Assembly: GCF_016427565.1 (NCBI RefSeq)
Contig: NZ_JAELXT010000001.1
Coordinates: 1 to 64,000, forward strand
DNA from: Microvirga splendida
Lineage (GTDB): Bacteria; Pseudomonadota; Alphaproteobacteria; Rhizobiales; Beijerinckiaceae
DNA length: 64,000 nt
Reading direction: 5' to 3'
A program made the position numbers and the translations under genes. The notes beneath the pieces are model-generated. The model was not told the origin of the DNA, ran no database searches, and saw only the letters and a program-made list of their open reading frames with translations. This document shows positions 1-8,241 of this stretch, piece by piece. Positions within the stretch are counted from its first letter, which is position 1. Each line of letters begins with the position of its first letter.

Positions 1-62
1 GCGCCCACACCTTCTTCTCGGCCATCTGCATCGCTGCCTCAGTGGCCTTCTACCTCAATTAA
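1..62 (+). CDS. 3' end of an unidentified gene (partial)
   Basis: An open frame enters from the left edge and stops at the TAA at 60-62. The visible 19 residues end in a hydrophobic stretch (SAICIAASVAFYLN), which would suit a C-terminal membrane or pilin-like segment. The Tad pilus genes that follow on the same strand make another pilus component possible. Too little is visible to name the product. Confidence 0.35.
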   Translation, partial: AHTFFSAICIAASVAFYLN

Positions 63-152
63 CGAGTCCTGAGCCTAGGTCGTTTAGCCGAATACATCCT
101 CTTGAGAATCCATAGTAATCTGCATTGTGGATGACTGACTTCCCTGCAAGTA

Positions 153-608
153 GTGAAGATCTCTGACATGCGCCTATGTCTGCGTTCAATGTGGTGCCGA
201 CTTGTCTCGGGAGCGAGAGAAGAGCGCGGGGTGAGCGCAATCGAATTCGCTTTCGTAGCCCCGGCGCTCATCCTCATCTTCGGTGCAATCACGGAAGGGA
301 GCCTTCTCTTCTACACCTGGGGCAATATGGAGCATATCGGTCGCCAGGCAGCCCGCGCCGCAGCCATCGGCGAGTTTACCCGCGAAGAGGCCGAGAACTT
401 CATCATAAGCCGGATGGCCGAGTCGATCGGTTCTCCTGCCGTCACGGCAGCCGTGACGTTCGAGTCCGGAGCGAACCCTATCGACAATGAGGTCATCGTC
501 GACGTTGTCGTTCCGGCCACGGAGCTATCCAAGTTCCAGCCCTTCGGCTTGTTTCGTCTCGTCACTCTCTCCACCAAGGTCACCATGCATCGGGAGGTAA
601 GCTCATGA
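153..608 (+). CDS. TadE-like Flp pilus assembly protein
   Basis: The 151-residue product fits the TadE/TadG pseudopilin-like family, which works with the tight-adherence (Flp) pilus machinery at the inner membrane. After a short basic N-terminus comes the family hallmark: a Glu within a hydrophobic helix (GVSAIEFAFVAPALILIFGA, about residues 26-46), then a helix in which small residues alternate (RQAARAAAIGE). The start is a GTG at 153; an ATG at 168 is a possible alternative. It overlaps the next gene by four bases (ATGA at 605), so the two are probably translated together. The rest of a tad locus (ATPase, TadB/C, RcpA) is not in the window. The family call is firm; the exact role within the pilus is inferred. 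Confidence 0.75.
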   Translation: MKISDMRLCLRSMWCRLVSGAREERGVSAIEFAFVAPALILIFGAITEGSLLFYTWGNMEHIGRQAARAAAIGEFTREEAENFIISRMAESIGSPAVTAAVTFESGANPIDNEVIVDVVVPATELSKFQPFGLFRLVTLSTKVTMHREVSS

Positions 609-1924
609 GGGGCTTCCGCAGACTAGGACGCGCATTCAAGAAGAACGAAAGCGGCGCGGCCGCGATCCTCGTCGGGCCGGCATTGATCTCGTTGCTGGGC
701 ATCACCGCCGTTTCCGTCGATACGATGAGTGCCTTTACGGCAAAGGAGCAGTTGCTGACGACGGCCCAGGCAGCCGCGGCAGCCGCGGCCAGTGCCATGC
801 CGGACAAGGACAGGGCCATCCAGGCAGCCTTGACCTATGCAGAGGAGAACCTCAAAGGAGCGCCATCCGGCACGGTCGTCACCTCCGAAGACATCCAATT
901 CGGCCATTGGGACAAGCAGACACAGACATTCACGCCAGGAACCTACTGGCAAACTGCCAATGCGATCCGGGTGACGGCCAGCCGCACGACCTCGAAAGGC
1001 AATGCCGTGCCGACCATCTTCGGCCGCGTCATCGGCGTAGACACGCTAGGCGACCTTGCAGTAACTGCCACGGCAACGAAGTTCGACGCGCTGCCCTGCA
1101 TCAATGCCCTGGCCGAAACCGGCGTGGGACTGCAGATCGGCGCGGACGCCAAGATCGAGATGGGCGAATGCCCGGTTCACGTTCAGTCGGCGTCCAGCAA
1201 TGGTCTGACAACCGATTCCGACTCGCAGATCACGGCCGCCGAGGTTTGCCTCAACGGCGGCTACGTCCAGAAGAGCAACAGCGCGATCAACCCGATGCCC
1301 GGTGCCGGCTGCAAAACCGTCCTGCCGGACCCGTTCGCCGACCTTCCGCCCCCACCTACTTCTGGGGATGAGTGCCTGTTCACCAACAAGCCTCCTATCA
1401 ACGGCGAAGTCCTGGACCTGATTCAGAATGCCGTCTATTGCGGCGGGCTCCACATCGGTGCCGGTTCCGTCGTCACCCTCCCACCCGGTGTCTATACCAT
1501 GAGAGGCGGCAAGCTAACCGTCGAAGACGGCGCGACACTGAAGGGCGACGGGGTGACCATCTACTTGACGGGTACCGATGCGGTGCTGGACTTCAAGAAC
1601 GGGGCCAATATCGACCTGAAAGCCCCATCCGAGAGTTCGCATGCCGGCATCCTGTTCTTCCAGGATCGCAATTATGGCGGTCTGCACCGGATTGGCTCGC
1701 ATGTAAACGCATCGCTCAATGGGGCCGTTTACCTGCCTGAGGGGACGCTCAACATCAGCGGCAACAGCTCCCTGAGCGCAGCGCCATCCTGCCTCATGAT
1801 CGTGGCCAGCCGGATCAACATCGATGCAGACCCCAGCCTCGTATCGAACAGCAGCGTGACGGGCCCGGACGCATCCCTATGTCCCCTGCCGCCCCATACG
1901 GTACGCTCCCGCATCGTCATGTAG
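605..1924 (+). CDS. TadG-like pilus assembly protein with Tad N-terminal domain
   Basis: The 439-residue product begins with the Tad N-terminal signature: basic residues, then NESGAAAILVGPALISLLGI and a VDTMSAFTAKEQL segment, i.e. one membrane helix followed by an alanine-rich helix. This suits TadG-like proteins of the Flp pilus/adhesion system. Residues beyond about 265 are rich in Gly, Asn and short hydrophobic steps (for example VEDGATLKGDGVTIYLTG), which looks like a parallel beta-helix or adhesin-like extracellular domain. Four cysteine-containing turns are also visible in the second half. It overlaps tadE by ATGA, and a strong intrinsic terminator follows at 1989-2028, so these genes close a transcription unit. 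The surface role is inferred from the family. Confidence 0.75.
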   Translation: MRGFRRLGRAFKKNESGAAAILVGPALISLLGITAVSVDTMSAFTAKEQLLTTAQAAAAAAASAMPDKDRAIQAALTYAEENLKGAPSGTVVTSEDIQFGHWDKQTQTFTPGTYWQTANAIRVTASRTTSKGNAVPTIFGRVIGVDTLGDLAVTATATKFDALPCINALAETGVGLQIGADAKIEMGECPVHVQSASSNGLTTDSDSQITAAEVCLNGGYVQKSNSAINPMPGAGCKTVLPDPFADLPPPPTSGDECLFTNKPPINGEVLDLIQNAVYCGGLHIGAGSVVTLPPGVYTMRGGKLTVEDGATLKGDGVTIYLTGTDAVLDFKNGANIDLKAPSESSHAGILFFQDRNYGGLHRIGSHVNASLNGAVYLPEGTLNISGNSSLSAAPSCLMIVASRINIDADPSLVSNSSVTGPDASLCPLPPHTVRSRIVM

Positions 1925-1952
1925 GATTAAGACTGCTGCAACGACTTTTGCC

Positions 1953-1974
1953 TGAGGAGCTCCAGCGCTCCTCA
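1953..1974 (+). repeat. 8-bp inverted repeat after tadG
   Basis: TGAGGAGC (1953-1960) and GCTCCTCA (1967-1974) are perfect inverted arms around a 6-base loop, 28 bases after the tadG stop. It probably forms a small hairpin ahead of the main terminator. Confidence 0.5.
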
Positions 1975-1988
1975 GCGAACCGAGGCGC

Positions 1989-2028
1989 AAAAGATCGGAC
2001 GTGCATGGAGTTGCGCGTCCGATCTTTT
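1989..2028 (+). terminator. Rho-independent terminator, probably bidirectional
   Basis: AAAAGATCGGACG (1989-2001) pairs perfectly with CGTCCGATCTTTT (2016-2028) over 13 bp with a 14-base loop, and is followed by CTTTTG. The A-run before the stem gives a U-run on the other strand, so it can end both the tad operon and the leftward kinase gene whose stop is at 2121. Confidence 0.85.
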
Positions 2029-2120
2029 CTTTTGCCCGTCAGAGCCTCCGGTCTCAGGCTTCATTCGAGTGTCTGATCTCGGATCGTGCCAACACGGGCC
2101 GGAGCGGATGGAACAATCCG

Positions 2121-4751
2121 TCACACAGAGACGAGACGTTTCATCCCGGCGATTCGCTCGCGAACCTGCAGGGTCTCGCAGCATACCTTTTCCAGAGGGA
2201 CGGCTATATCGCCGCCGCCGAGGCAGGCTTGCTCGAGAGATGCGCAAAGATCGGCGAGTTCGGGAAATCCCAGGAGGGCCGCTTGCGAGATGACCGCGTG
2301 TGCTTCCTTGGCGACCTGATCGCGCTCCAGAGCGTCGGCATCAGGGCCGGCAAAGGAGCTCCTGAGCTGGCGATCCAACCTGTCCAGCCATTGGCCGGCC
2401 CTCTCATCGCCGAACATGGCCCTGAACTCCTCGAAGCCACCCTGATCGCAATGCGATCTCGACCTGTTCTTGGCGTCCTGCGCAGGAACAGCCCTTCCCT
2501 GCATAGGCCGCCATTCACTCAGCTTCGCAAGGAGATCGGCGCGTCGGATCGGCTTGCCGATATGGTCGTCGAAGCCGGCCTTCCGCAAGCCTCTCACCTG
2601 CTGCGGCAGAACATTGGCCGTCGTGGCGACGATGAACACCCGGCGTGCAGGAGACTTCAACGCGCGGATCTCACGCATGGCCGTGATACCGTCCATGCCG
2701 GGCATCTGGATATCCATGAGGACAACGTCATAAACTTTTGCCTGCACGGCCGCCACGGCCTCGGCTCCGCTGGACACGACGTCGACGTCATGACCCGCCT
2801 CGTTGAGGAGCGTGCGCACGAGTTCCTGATTGATCTCGATATCCTCGGCGAGCAGGATCCGCGAAGGAGCCACGATTGGGAGAGCATCCGCCCGGGACGG
2901 TCGAATGGAGGGAGCATCGGCCTGCGGCATGGCAATCTCGATCCAGAAGACCGAGCCCTTGCCTTCGTGGCTTTCCACCCCGATTTGTCCTCCCATAAGC
3001 TCGACGAGATGCCTGGAGATGGCAAGTCCCAAGCCGGTTCCGCCGAACTCTCGCCGAATTGACGGATCGACCTGCGAGAACCTTTTGAATAGCCGGCCCT
3101 GCTTTTCCAGGGGGATACCGATTCCCGTATCGATGACCGAGATGCGCACCACCTCGCCTGCCTCGGAACGCCCCTTATGCTCGACGCGAGCCGTGATGTG
3201 CCCCTCTCGCGTGAACTTGACGGCATTGTTGAGAAGATTGAGCAGGATCTGGCGCAGGCGCGCCTCGTCTCCCAGCAGGATCGCCGGAAGATTTCGATCC
3301 ATGTCGATCTGGATGGGAACGCCTTTGGTTTCTGCGCCGCTGCTCACGATTGAGACGGTGTTGTCGACGAGCGATACGATCGAAAAGGGTTCAAGCTGCA
3401 GCTTGATCTGACCCGCCTCGATGCTGGAGAAATCCAGCACGTCGTTCGCCACCGTCAGCAGCGCGGAGGCGGAGACTTGGATCAGCTCGGCATAGCGATG
3501 CTGTCGCGGAGGAAGCGTTTCCTCAAGCAGCCGCTCGGTATAGCCGATGATGCCGTTCAGCGGCGTCCTGATCTCATGGCTCATGGACGCCAGAAAGTCC
3601 GTCTTCGCCTGGTTCGCAGTATTGGCGCGGCTCAGCGCCTCTTCGGCCATTTTTCTGGCTGCCCTTAGCTCGTTCTCCCGCTCGGCGACAGCATCCGCCA
3701 TCCGGTTGAGGGCACGAGCGAGGATCCTGACCTCGCCGGCACCGCGGCGCGGAGCGCGAGATCCGAAATCCCCATACTCGAACGCCTCTGCCGTGTGGAC
3801 CAGACCGCGCAGGGGGCGAAAGAAGAAGCTTTCTGCACCGAGCATGCCGAGAAGGAGCGAACCGCCGACGACAAGCGTGATCAGCACCAACCGGTAGCGG
3901 AGTGCCACTTCTATCGGGGTGACCACGGAATCCCGGTGGATTCCCATGGCCAGCACAGCCCCTGTGCCGGGCAGCTCCCGAAAGGCGAACAGGCGCGGCG
4001 TTCCGGCCAGATCGGGATATTCCGAGGCTTCACGCGGGGCCTGCATGGCCTTCTGGATGACCGGAATCTCCGTCAGCGTGGCTCCGATCAAGCTGTCCAG
4101 AGGCGGATGGTGGGCCACGAGCGTTCCCTTGCGATCGACGATGAACATCGTGACATCAAGATCAGGGTCGACCTGGATGTGGGATCGTTCTTCGAAGACG
4201 CCCGGGTTGATCTCTGCCGACACGGTACCGATGATGCGTCCGTCCTGCATGACCGGAGCGGCTGCCGTCATGCGGAGCGCGCCGGTGCTCGGCTCGACCA
4301 CGAGGTCGCTGAGGGCGAAGCCGTTTCCCTGCTGCACGACGCCTTGCAGGAACTCGCGTCCGTCGAAGCTCTCGGCGCCTCCCATACGGTCGCTGCAGAT
4401 CTCGTTTCCTGCTGCGTCAGAGTAGCGAAGCCCCGTGACCCAGCGGTGCAGCCTCATGTAGCGGCTCAGGAACATGCGGCATTCTGCCCCCGCCGAGCGG
4501 ACTTCCTCGGCATCCGCCAGAAAATGCAGGATGGCCTTTGCCTCGTCCAGCACATGGTCCTGGCTTTCGACGGCATAGGAAATGAGCAGTTCTGCACGCT
4601 TGCGGGTGGCTTCGACAGCCATGGCGCGCTCCTCGCCCGCGAGCTGCACCAATGCGCCGATCAGAGGTGCGAGAACTGCGATGCCGATAAGGATGAAGCG
4701 CCAGAACAGGCTACTGTGATGCAGCCGGCGAAGCTTAGTGTCTCGGCGCAT
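2121..4751 (-). CDS. Hybrid sensor histidine kinase (periplasmic sensor, HAMP, HisKA, HATPase, receiver, HPt-like)
   Basis: The 876-residue protein senses an unknown signal and relays phosphate. A membrane helix lies at about 18-38, then a periplasmic Cache-like sensor to about 280, a second helix at about 286-311 and a HAMP-like linker. The HisKA H-box SHEIRTPLNG puts the phospho-His at 392. The ATPase domain has NLLNNAVKF, DTGIGIP and GGTGLGLAI. A receiver follows (about 630-750), with phospho-Asp D680 in LMDIQMPGMDG and Lys 733. The C-terminus resembles an HPt helix bundle with His 818, but the usual HxxKG is HAVIS, so it may be degenerate. The gene lies 76 bases downstream of a response regulator on the same strand, which is the obvious partner. 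Confidence 0.9.
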   Translation of the reverse strand: MRRDTKLRRLHHSSLFWRFILIGIAVLAPLIGALVQLAGEERAMAVEATRKRAELLISYAVESQDHVLDEAKAILHFLADAEEVRSAGAECRMFLSRYMRLHRWVTGLRYSDAAGNEICSDRMGGAESFDGREFLQGVVQQGNGFALSDLVVEPSTGALRMTAAAPVMQDGRIIGTVSAEINPGVFEERSHIQVDPDLDVTMFIVDRKGTLVAHHPPLDSLIGATLTEIPVIQKAMQAPREASEYPDLAGTPRLFAFRELPGTGAVLAMGIHRDSVVTPIEVALRYRLVLITLVVGGSLLLGMLGAESFFFRPLRGLVHTAEAFEYGDFGSRAPRRGAGEVRILARALNRMADAVAERENELRAARKMAEEALSRANTANQAKTDFLASMSHEIRTPLNGIIGYTERLLEETLPPRQHRYAELIQVSASALLTVANDVLDFSSIEAGQIKLQLEPFSIVSLVDNTVSIVSSGAETKGVPIQIDMDRNLPAILLGDEARLRQILLNLLNNAVKFTREGHITARVEHKGRSEAGEVVRISVIDTGIGIPLEKQGRLFKRFSQVDPSIRREFGGTGLGLAISRHLVELMGGQIGVESHEGKGSVFWIEIAMPQADAPSIRPSRADALPIVAPSRILLAEDIEINQELVRTLLNEAGHDVDVVSSGAEAVAAVQAKVYDVVLMDIQMPGMDGITAMREIRALKSPARRVFIVATTANVLPQQVRGLRKAGFDDHIGKPIRRADLLAKLSEWRPMQGRAVPAQDAKNRSRSHCDQGGFEEFRAMFGDERAGQWLDRLDRQLRSSFAGPDADALERDQVAKEAHAVISQAALLGFPELADLCASLEQACLGGGDIAVPLEKVCCETLQVRERIAGMKRLVSV

Positions 4752-4827
4752 CGGGACCGTCGTATGGTGAGAGGCACTCGATGGCAGCGGCAGGATGCAA
4801 GGCGTCCCCTCTCAACCCGCCAGCCGA

Positions 4828-5499
4828 TCAGAGATGCTGTCGGCTGAGATGAGGACGAGCGCCCGCAACGGCCGCAGCCGCACGGTTGTTGACGCCGAAG
4901 TAGCGGAAGATCGCAGCCATGTGAATCTTGACCGTGCCCTCGCCGAGGCCGAGAGCCAGCGCAATTTCCTTGTTGGTCTTGCCTTGAACCAGGAGGTCGA
5001 GGACGTCCTGCTGGCGCGGAGTCAACTGGCCCAGCATGTCCCCCTGCTCGAAGGAAGGAGCAACGTCCTTCATCTTTTCGGCAAGATCGGACGAGAAATC
5101 CGCCAGCGAAGGCGGCACATAGATGCCTCCGTTGAACACCGCCTCGAGAGCTGTCGTGAGCTCCGAGATGCTGAGGCTTTTCAACATGTAGCCATGAACT
5201 CCGGCCTCGAGCGCCAGAAGCATGTCGCGCCGGGAGCTCGACCCGGAAACAACGGCCACCTGTGTCTGCGGAAAGCACTCACGCACCGCCCGAAGGCTCG
5301 TCGGGCTTCGCAAGCCGGGCATGGACAGGTCGAACAAGGCTACTGAAATCTCGGTTTCCTCGCTCAAGCGCTCCAAGGCCTCGTCGAGCGACCCCACTTC
5401 AATGACGTCAGAGAAACCGAACCTGCGCGTGAGGATCGCCCCCAAGGCCATACGAAAGTATGCATCGTCATCAGCGATGAGCCCAATACGCCCCGACAC
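4828..5499 (-). CDS. LuxR/NarL-family response regulator
   Basis: The product is a 223-residue two-domain transcription factor. The receiver (about 1-125) has the acidic pair D10/D11, phospho-Asp D57 in ALFDLSMPG and Lys 107 in MLKS. A LuxR-type helix-turn-helix follows at about 157-210 (LTPRQQDVLDLLVQGKTNKE, then GEGTVKIHM). It is the first gene of a leftward pair with the hybrid kinase at 2121-4751 and probably receives phosphate from it. The target genes are not evident. Start: ATG at 5499, preceded on the coding strand by GAGGAGGG at a suitable distance. Confidence 0.88.
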   Translation of the reverse strand: MSGRIGLIADDDAYFRMALGAILTRRFGFSDVIEVGSLDEALERLSEETEISVALFDLSMPGLRSPTSLRAVRECFPQTQVAVVSGSSSRRDMLLALEAGVHGYMLKSLSISELTTALEAVFNGGIYVPPSLADFSSDLAEKMKDVAPSFEQGDMLGQLTPRQQDVLDLLVQGKTNKEIALALGLGEGTVKIHMAAIFRYFGVNNRAAAAVAGARPHLSRQHL

Positions 5500-5970
5500 G
5501 CCACCCTCCTCACTACAAACGAAACGCCGCCAGTTTTTGGCTATTCTTCAGCACTTCGCTCTATGTGCATTCTTTCCAAGAACACCTGTTCAGGTGCTCC
5601 GGACAGGCATCAACTATTCGTTCGTTACCGTCTTATTCATTTTTTTACGAAAGGCTCTTCAATAAGACTTGAGATTTAACTTCAGCATATCAGACAACTC
5701 ATATTGTATGAAATAAAGTTTCAATGCGTTCAATATACATTGTTGCAATTCGGGTTTGCAAATTCGCATATGAAGCTTCTGTCCTCCACCGGAACAGCAC
5801 GTTGCGCTCCTGATTTTGCAAGCCCGTCCGAATGGCTCTTCCGAAGTGAAAGACGGTTTGAAGAGGCCTGGATCGCAGGCCCTGCCATCGGCGCGTGCTA
5901 GGCAAAGCTCCTGCCCTACGGGATTTACAGGCGGTCCCTGCAGCCCCACATAGTTCCGGAGGGAGATGCA
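5500..5970. other. Intergenic region, locally AT-rich
   Basis: This 471-base gap lies between the divergent response regulator and VWA genes and must hold both promoters. The part from about 5630 to 5770 is clearly richer in A and T than its surroundings. A 65-codon open frame at 5704-5901 has no ribosome site or recognisable sequence and I do not call it. GGAGGGAG at about 5957-5964 is the ribosome site of the next gene. Nothing else is recognised. Confidence 0.5.
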
Positions 5971-6699
5971 ATGGCCGACAAGAAGGACATCACGCGACCG
6001 CCCCCAGCCTCCGGCAGTACGAGCTCGATGGTTGATGCCTTTGTGGCAAAGGCAAAGCAGCTCGGATCCGTAGCGGATCGCGGACCTCGGGCGCGGCTCG
6101 TCTTCGCGCTCGATGCAACCATGAGCAGACAGCCGACCTGGGATCTCGCCTGTCGGGTCCAGAGTGAGATGTTTTCGGCGGCCGGCGATGCCGGCGGCCT
6201 TTCGGTGCAGTTGGTCTACTTCAGAGGCTTCGGCGAGTGCCGCGCCTCTCGCTGGGTCAACGATCCCCGGTCTCTTACCGATCTCATGACGAAGATCGAT
6301 TGCCGGGGTGGCCAGACCCAGATCGGGCGGGTGCTCCGGCACGTTCGGACAGAGGCGGGCCAGGCTCCGGTGAAAGTGCTCGTCTATGTCGGGGATGCCA
6401 TGGAGGAGTCGATCGACGATCTCTGTGCTGTTGCCGGCGAACTCGGCCTGCTGGGGATCAAGGCCTTCATGTTCCACGAGGGCCACGATCCCGATGCGGC
6501 CCGGGCCTTTCGAGAGATCGCCCGGCTCAGCGGCGGAGCCTATGCGCAGTTCGATGCAGGAGCCCCCCACACCCTGTCGGAACTCCTGCGAGCCGCCGCC
6601 GCCTATGCGACCGGCGGCGTCGAGGGCCTCACCCGATTGACCGCAGGCAGCACGCAGGCTCGCGGCCTGCTCACCGATATCACCGGACGCAAGCCGTGA
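5971..6699 (+). CDS. VWA-like domain protein
   Basis: The 242-residue cytoplasmic protein has no signal peptide or membrane segment. RLVFALDATMSRQPTWDLA carries a MIDAS-like DxTxS (D48, T50, S52). Later segments VQLVYFRGFGEC, QTQIGRVLRH and VKVLVYVGDAMEE look like the strands of a von Willebrand A fold, which usually binds metal and partner proteins. A strong ribosome site (GGAGGGAG) precedes the ATG. The stop overlaps the start of the J-domain gene (TGATG), so the two are co-translated. I know of VWA/J-domain gene pairs in related bacteria but no established function. The fold assignment is good; the role is unknown. Confidence 0.7.
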   Translation: MADKKDITRPPPASGSTSSMVDAFVAKAKQLGSVADRGPRARLVFALDATMSRQPTWDLACRVQSEMFSAAGDAGGLSVQLVYFRGFGECRASRWVNDPRSLTDLMTKIDCRGGQTQIGRVLRHVRTEAGQAPVKVLVYVGDAMEESIDDLCAVAGELGLLGIKAFMFHEGHDPDAARAFREIARLSGGAYAQFDAGAPHTLSELLRAAAAYATGGVEGLTRLTAGSTQARGLLTDITGRKP

Positions 6700-7409
6700 T
6701 GCTGCTCTACGGCATCGCAGCGGTTGCCGTGCTGTGGTTCTTCCTGAGCAACGTCGCGCATGCGAATCCGGCGGCCCTTGCCAAGTTTATCAAACTCGTC
6801 GGCGGCATCGTGGCTCTCGGCATCGCAGGACTGCTCGCCGTGCGAGGGCGGATCGATCTGTCACTGCTCATCGGAGGCGCTGGAGTTTGGCTCCTCGGGT
6901 GGAGCCGCCCTGGTTTTCCCGGTCTTGCAGGAGGGTCGCAGCGGTCGTCCGGCAGCAATTCTCGTGTTCGTTCCAAGCTCATCGAGATGACGCTCGATCA
7001 CGATACCGGGGAGATGGACGGATCCGTCCTCGGCGGTGCCTTCGCAGGGCAGCAGCTCGGTTCCCTCGATGAGGCACGCTTGCGGGATCTGCTGGCTGAG
7101 TGTCATGCCGGCGACACGGACGGCGTCCGCCTGATGGAGGCCTATCTCGACCGTCGGTTTCCTCTCTGGCGTGAAGCCGCTCGGAATGAGGAGCAGCCGC
7201 GGGCCGACGCTCAATCCTCATCCGGCGCCATGACGCCGGATGAGGCCTACCAGATCCTGGATCTCCAACCGGGCGCCAGCGCCGAGGAGATCCGGCAGGC
7301 CCATCGCACTCTCATGAAGAAGCTCCACCCGGACCAAGGCGGCTCCACCTATCTCGCAACCCGCGTGAACCAAGCCAAGGATCTTCTGTTGCGAAGTCAT
7401 GGCGGGTGA
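6699..7409 (+). CDS. Membrane-anchored J-domain (DnaJ-like) protein
   Basis: The product is 236 residues. Two or three hydrophobic helices occupy the first 70 residues (LLYGIAAVAVLWFFL, KLVGGIVALGIAGLLAV, LLIGGAGVWLLGW). A soluble linker follows, then a C-terminal J domain (about 179-234) with HPD at 210-212 in KKLHPDQGGS. This layout, with the J domain last and membrane anchor first, resembles DjlA/Pam18-type co-chaperones that recruit DnaK to a membrane site. The ATG at 6699 overlaps the stop of the VWA gene. The inferred role is to bring DnaK to whatever the VWA protein holds. Confidence 0.8.
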   Translation: MLLYGIAAVAVLWFFLSNVAHANPAALAKFIKLVGGIVALGIAGLLAVRGRIDLSLLIGGAGVWLLGWSRPGFPGLAGGSQRSSGSNSRVRSKLIEMTLDHDTGEMDGSVLGGAFAGQQLGSLDEARLRDLLAECHAGDTDGVRLMEAYLDRRFPLWREAARNEEQPRADAQSSSGAMTPDEAYQILDLQPGASAEEIRQAHRTLMKKLHPDQGGSTYLATRVNQAKDLLLRSHGG

Positions 7410-7438
7410 CCGGATGAAGCTGGAGGTCACCCTCAGCT

Positions 7439-8095
7439 CTAAGCCGCCACGACGATGTCGAACCGCCCGTGGAGAGCACCTGGCTCGAGGACTTGCCCAG
7501 ACGCCAGGGGCACAATCACGCTGCGGCGCGCCTGAGGATCACGGATGCGGCTGAGGACCCCATCCCGCGCGTTGAGGGGCTCGCCTTCGATGTACATCTG
7601 CGTGACGAGACGCCCCTGCCCCGGTACGTGCACGGCGAAGTGGATGTGGGGCGTCCGCCCGGGATACGGCACCGGCCGGATCGTGCGGAACCGGTATTGT
7701 CCCTGCTCGTCCACCTGGGTGCGGCCATAGCCCTGGAAGGCATGGTCGATGCGCCCCTGCCCGGCTGCACGCGGGTGACGATAGATGCCGTTTGCATCGC
7801 ATTGCCAGATCTCGACCACGCTGCCGGGCTTCGGCTGCCCGCACGTGTCCAGCACCCGCCCTGATACGTGGATCACCTGCCCCAGCGCCTGAGCCGCCTG
7901 CCCTGTGACCCGCACGAGGTCGCTGTCCATGTCGGGCGGGAACTCGATAGGGTAGAATGGCCCCTCCGTCTGTCCTGGTGTCGGAACAAGCTCGGCGGCA
8001 AGCAGGCTCTTCGGGACAATGACAGAGGCTGACGTGACGGCCGCCTTGATCAGCAAAGAGCGCCGATCCAGACGGATGAGAGAATGGTCCTTCAT
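7439..8095 (-). CDS. Exported intradiol ring-cleavage dioxygenase-like protein
   Basis: The 218-residue product has the protocatechuate 3,4-dioxygenase/catechol 1,2-dioxygenase core fold. All four expected Fe(III) ligands are visible: Y105 (ANGIYRHP), Y144 (PVPYPGRTPHIHF), H150 and H152. The segment TPGQTEGPFYP is typical of the secreted intradiol subgroup. The N-terminus LDRRSLLIKAAVTSASVIV is a twin-arginine-like signal, so the enzyme probably acts in the periplasm, unlike classical cytoplasmic PcaGH. It is the last gene of the leftward TRAP operon (13861 to 7439), so its substrate may be linked to the imported compound. The substrate is unknown; protocatechuate is only one possibility. Confidence 0.8.
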   Translation of the reverse strand: MKDHSLIRLDRRSLLIKAAVTSASVIVPKSLLAAELVPTPGQTEGPFYPIEFPPDMDSDLVRVTGQAAQALGQVIHVSGRVLDTCGQPKPGSVVEIWQCDANGIYRHPRAAGQGRIDHAFQGYGRTQVDEQGQYRFRTIRPVPYPGRTPHIHFAVHVPGQGRLVTQMYIEGEPLNARDGVLSRIRDPQARRSVIVPLASGQVLEPGALHGRFDIVVAA

Positions 8096-8241
8096 GGCGG
8101 AACCTCACGCACAGATCACCGCCCGGAAACATAGGCCATCGGCTTCGGCAGGCCAGTTCACTGCAGCTCGCATCGCACGAACGTGATGAGGGAGGTAGCG
8201 CCCAGGGGTAGAATCGGACGCTCAAGGCACCGGCGGCAGCT

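Noticed and set aside
5704..5901. 65-codon open frame in the AT-rich intergenic region
   Set aside because: No ribosome site, no family similarity, and the AT-rich part looks like promoter DNA.
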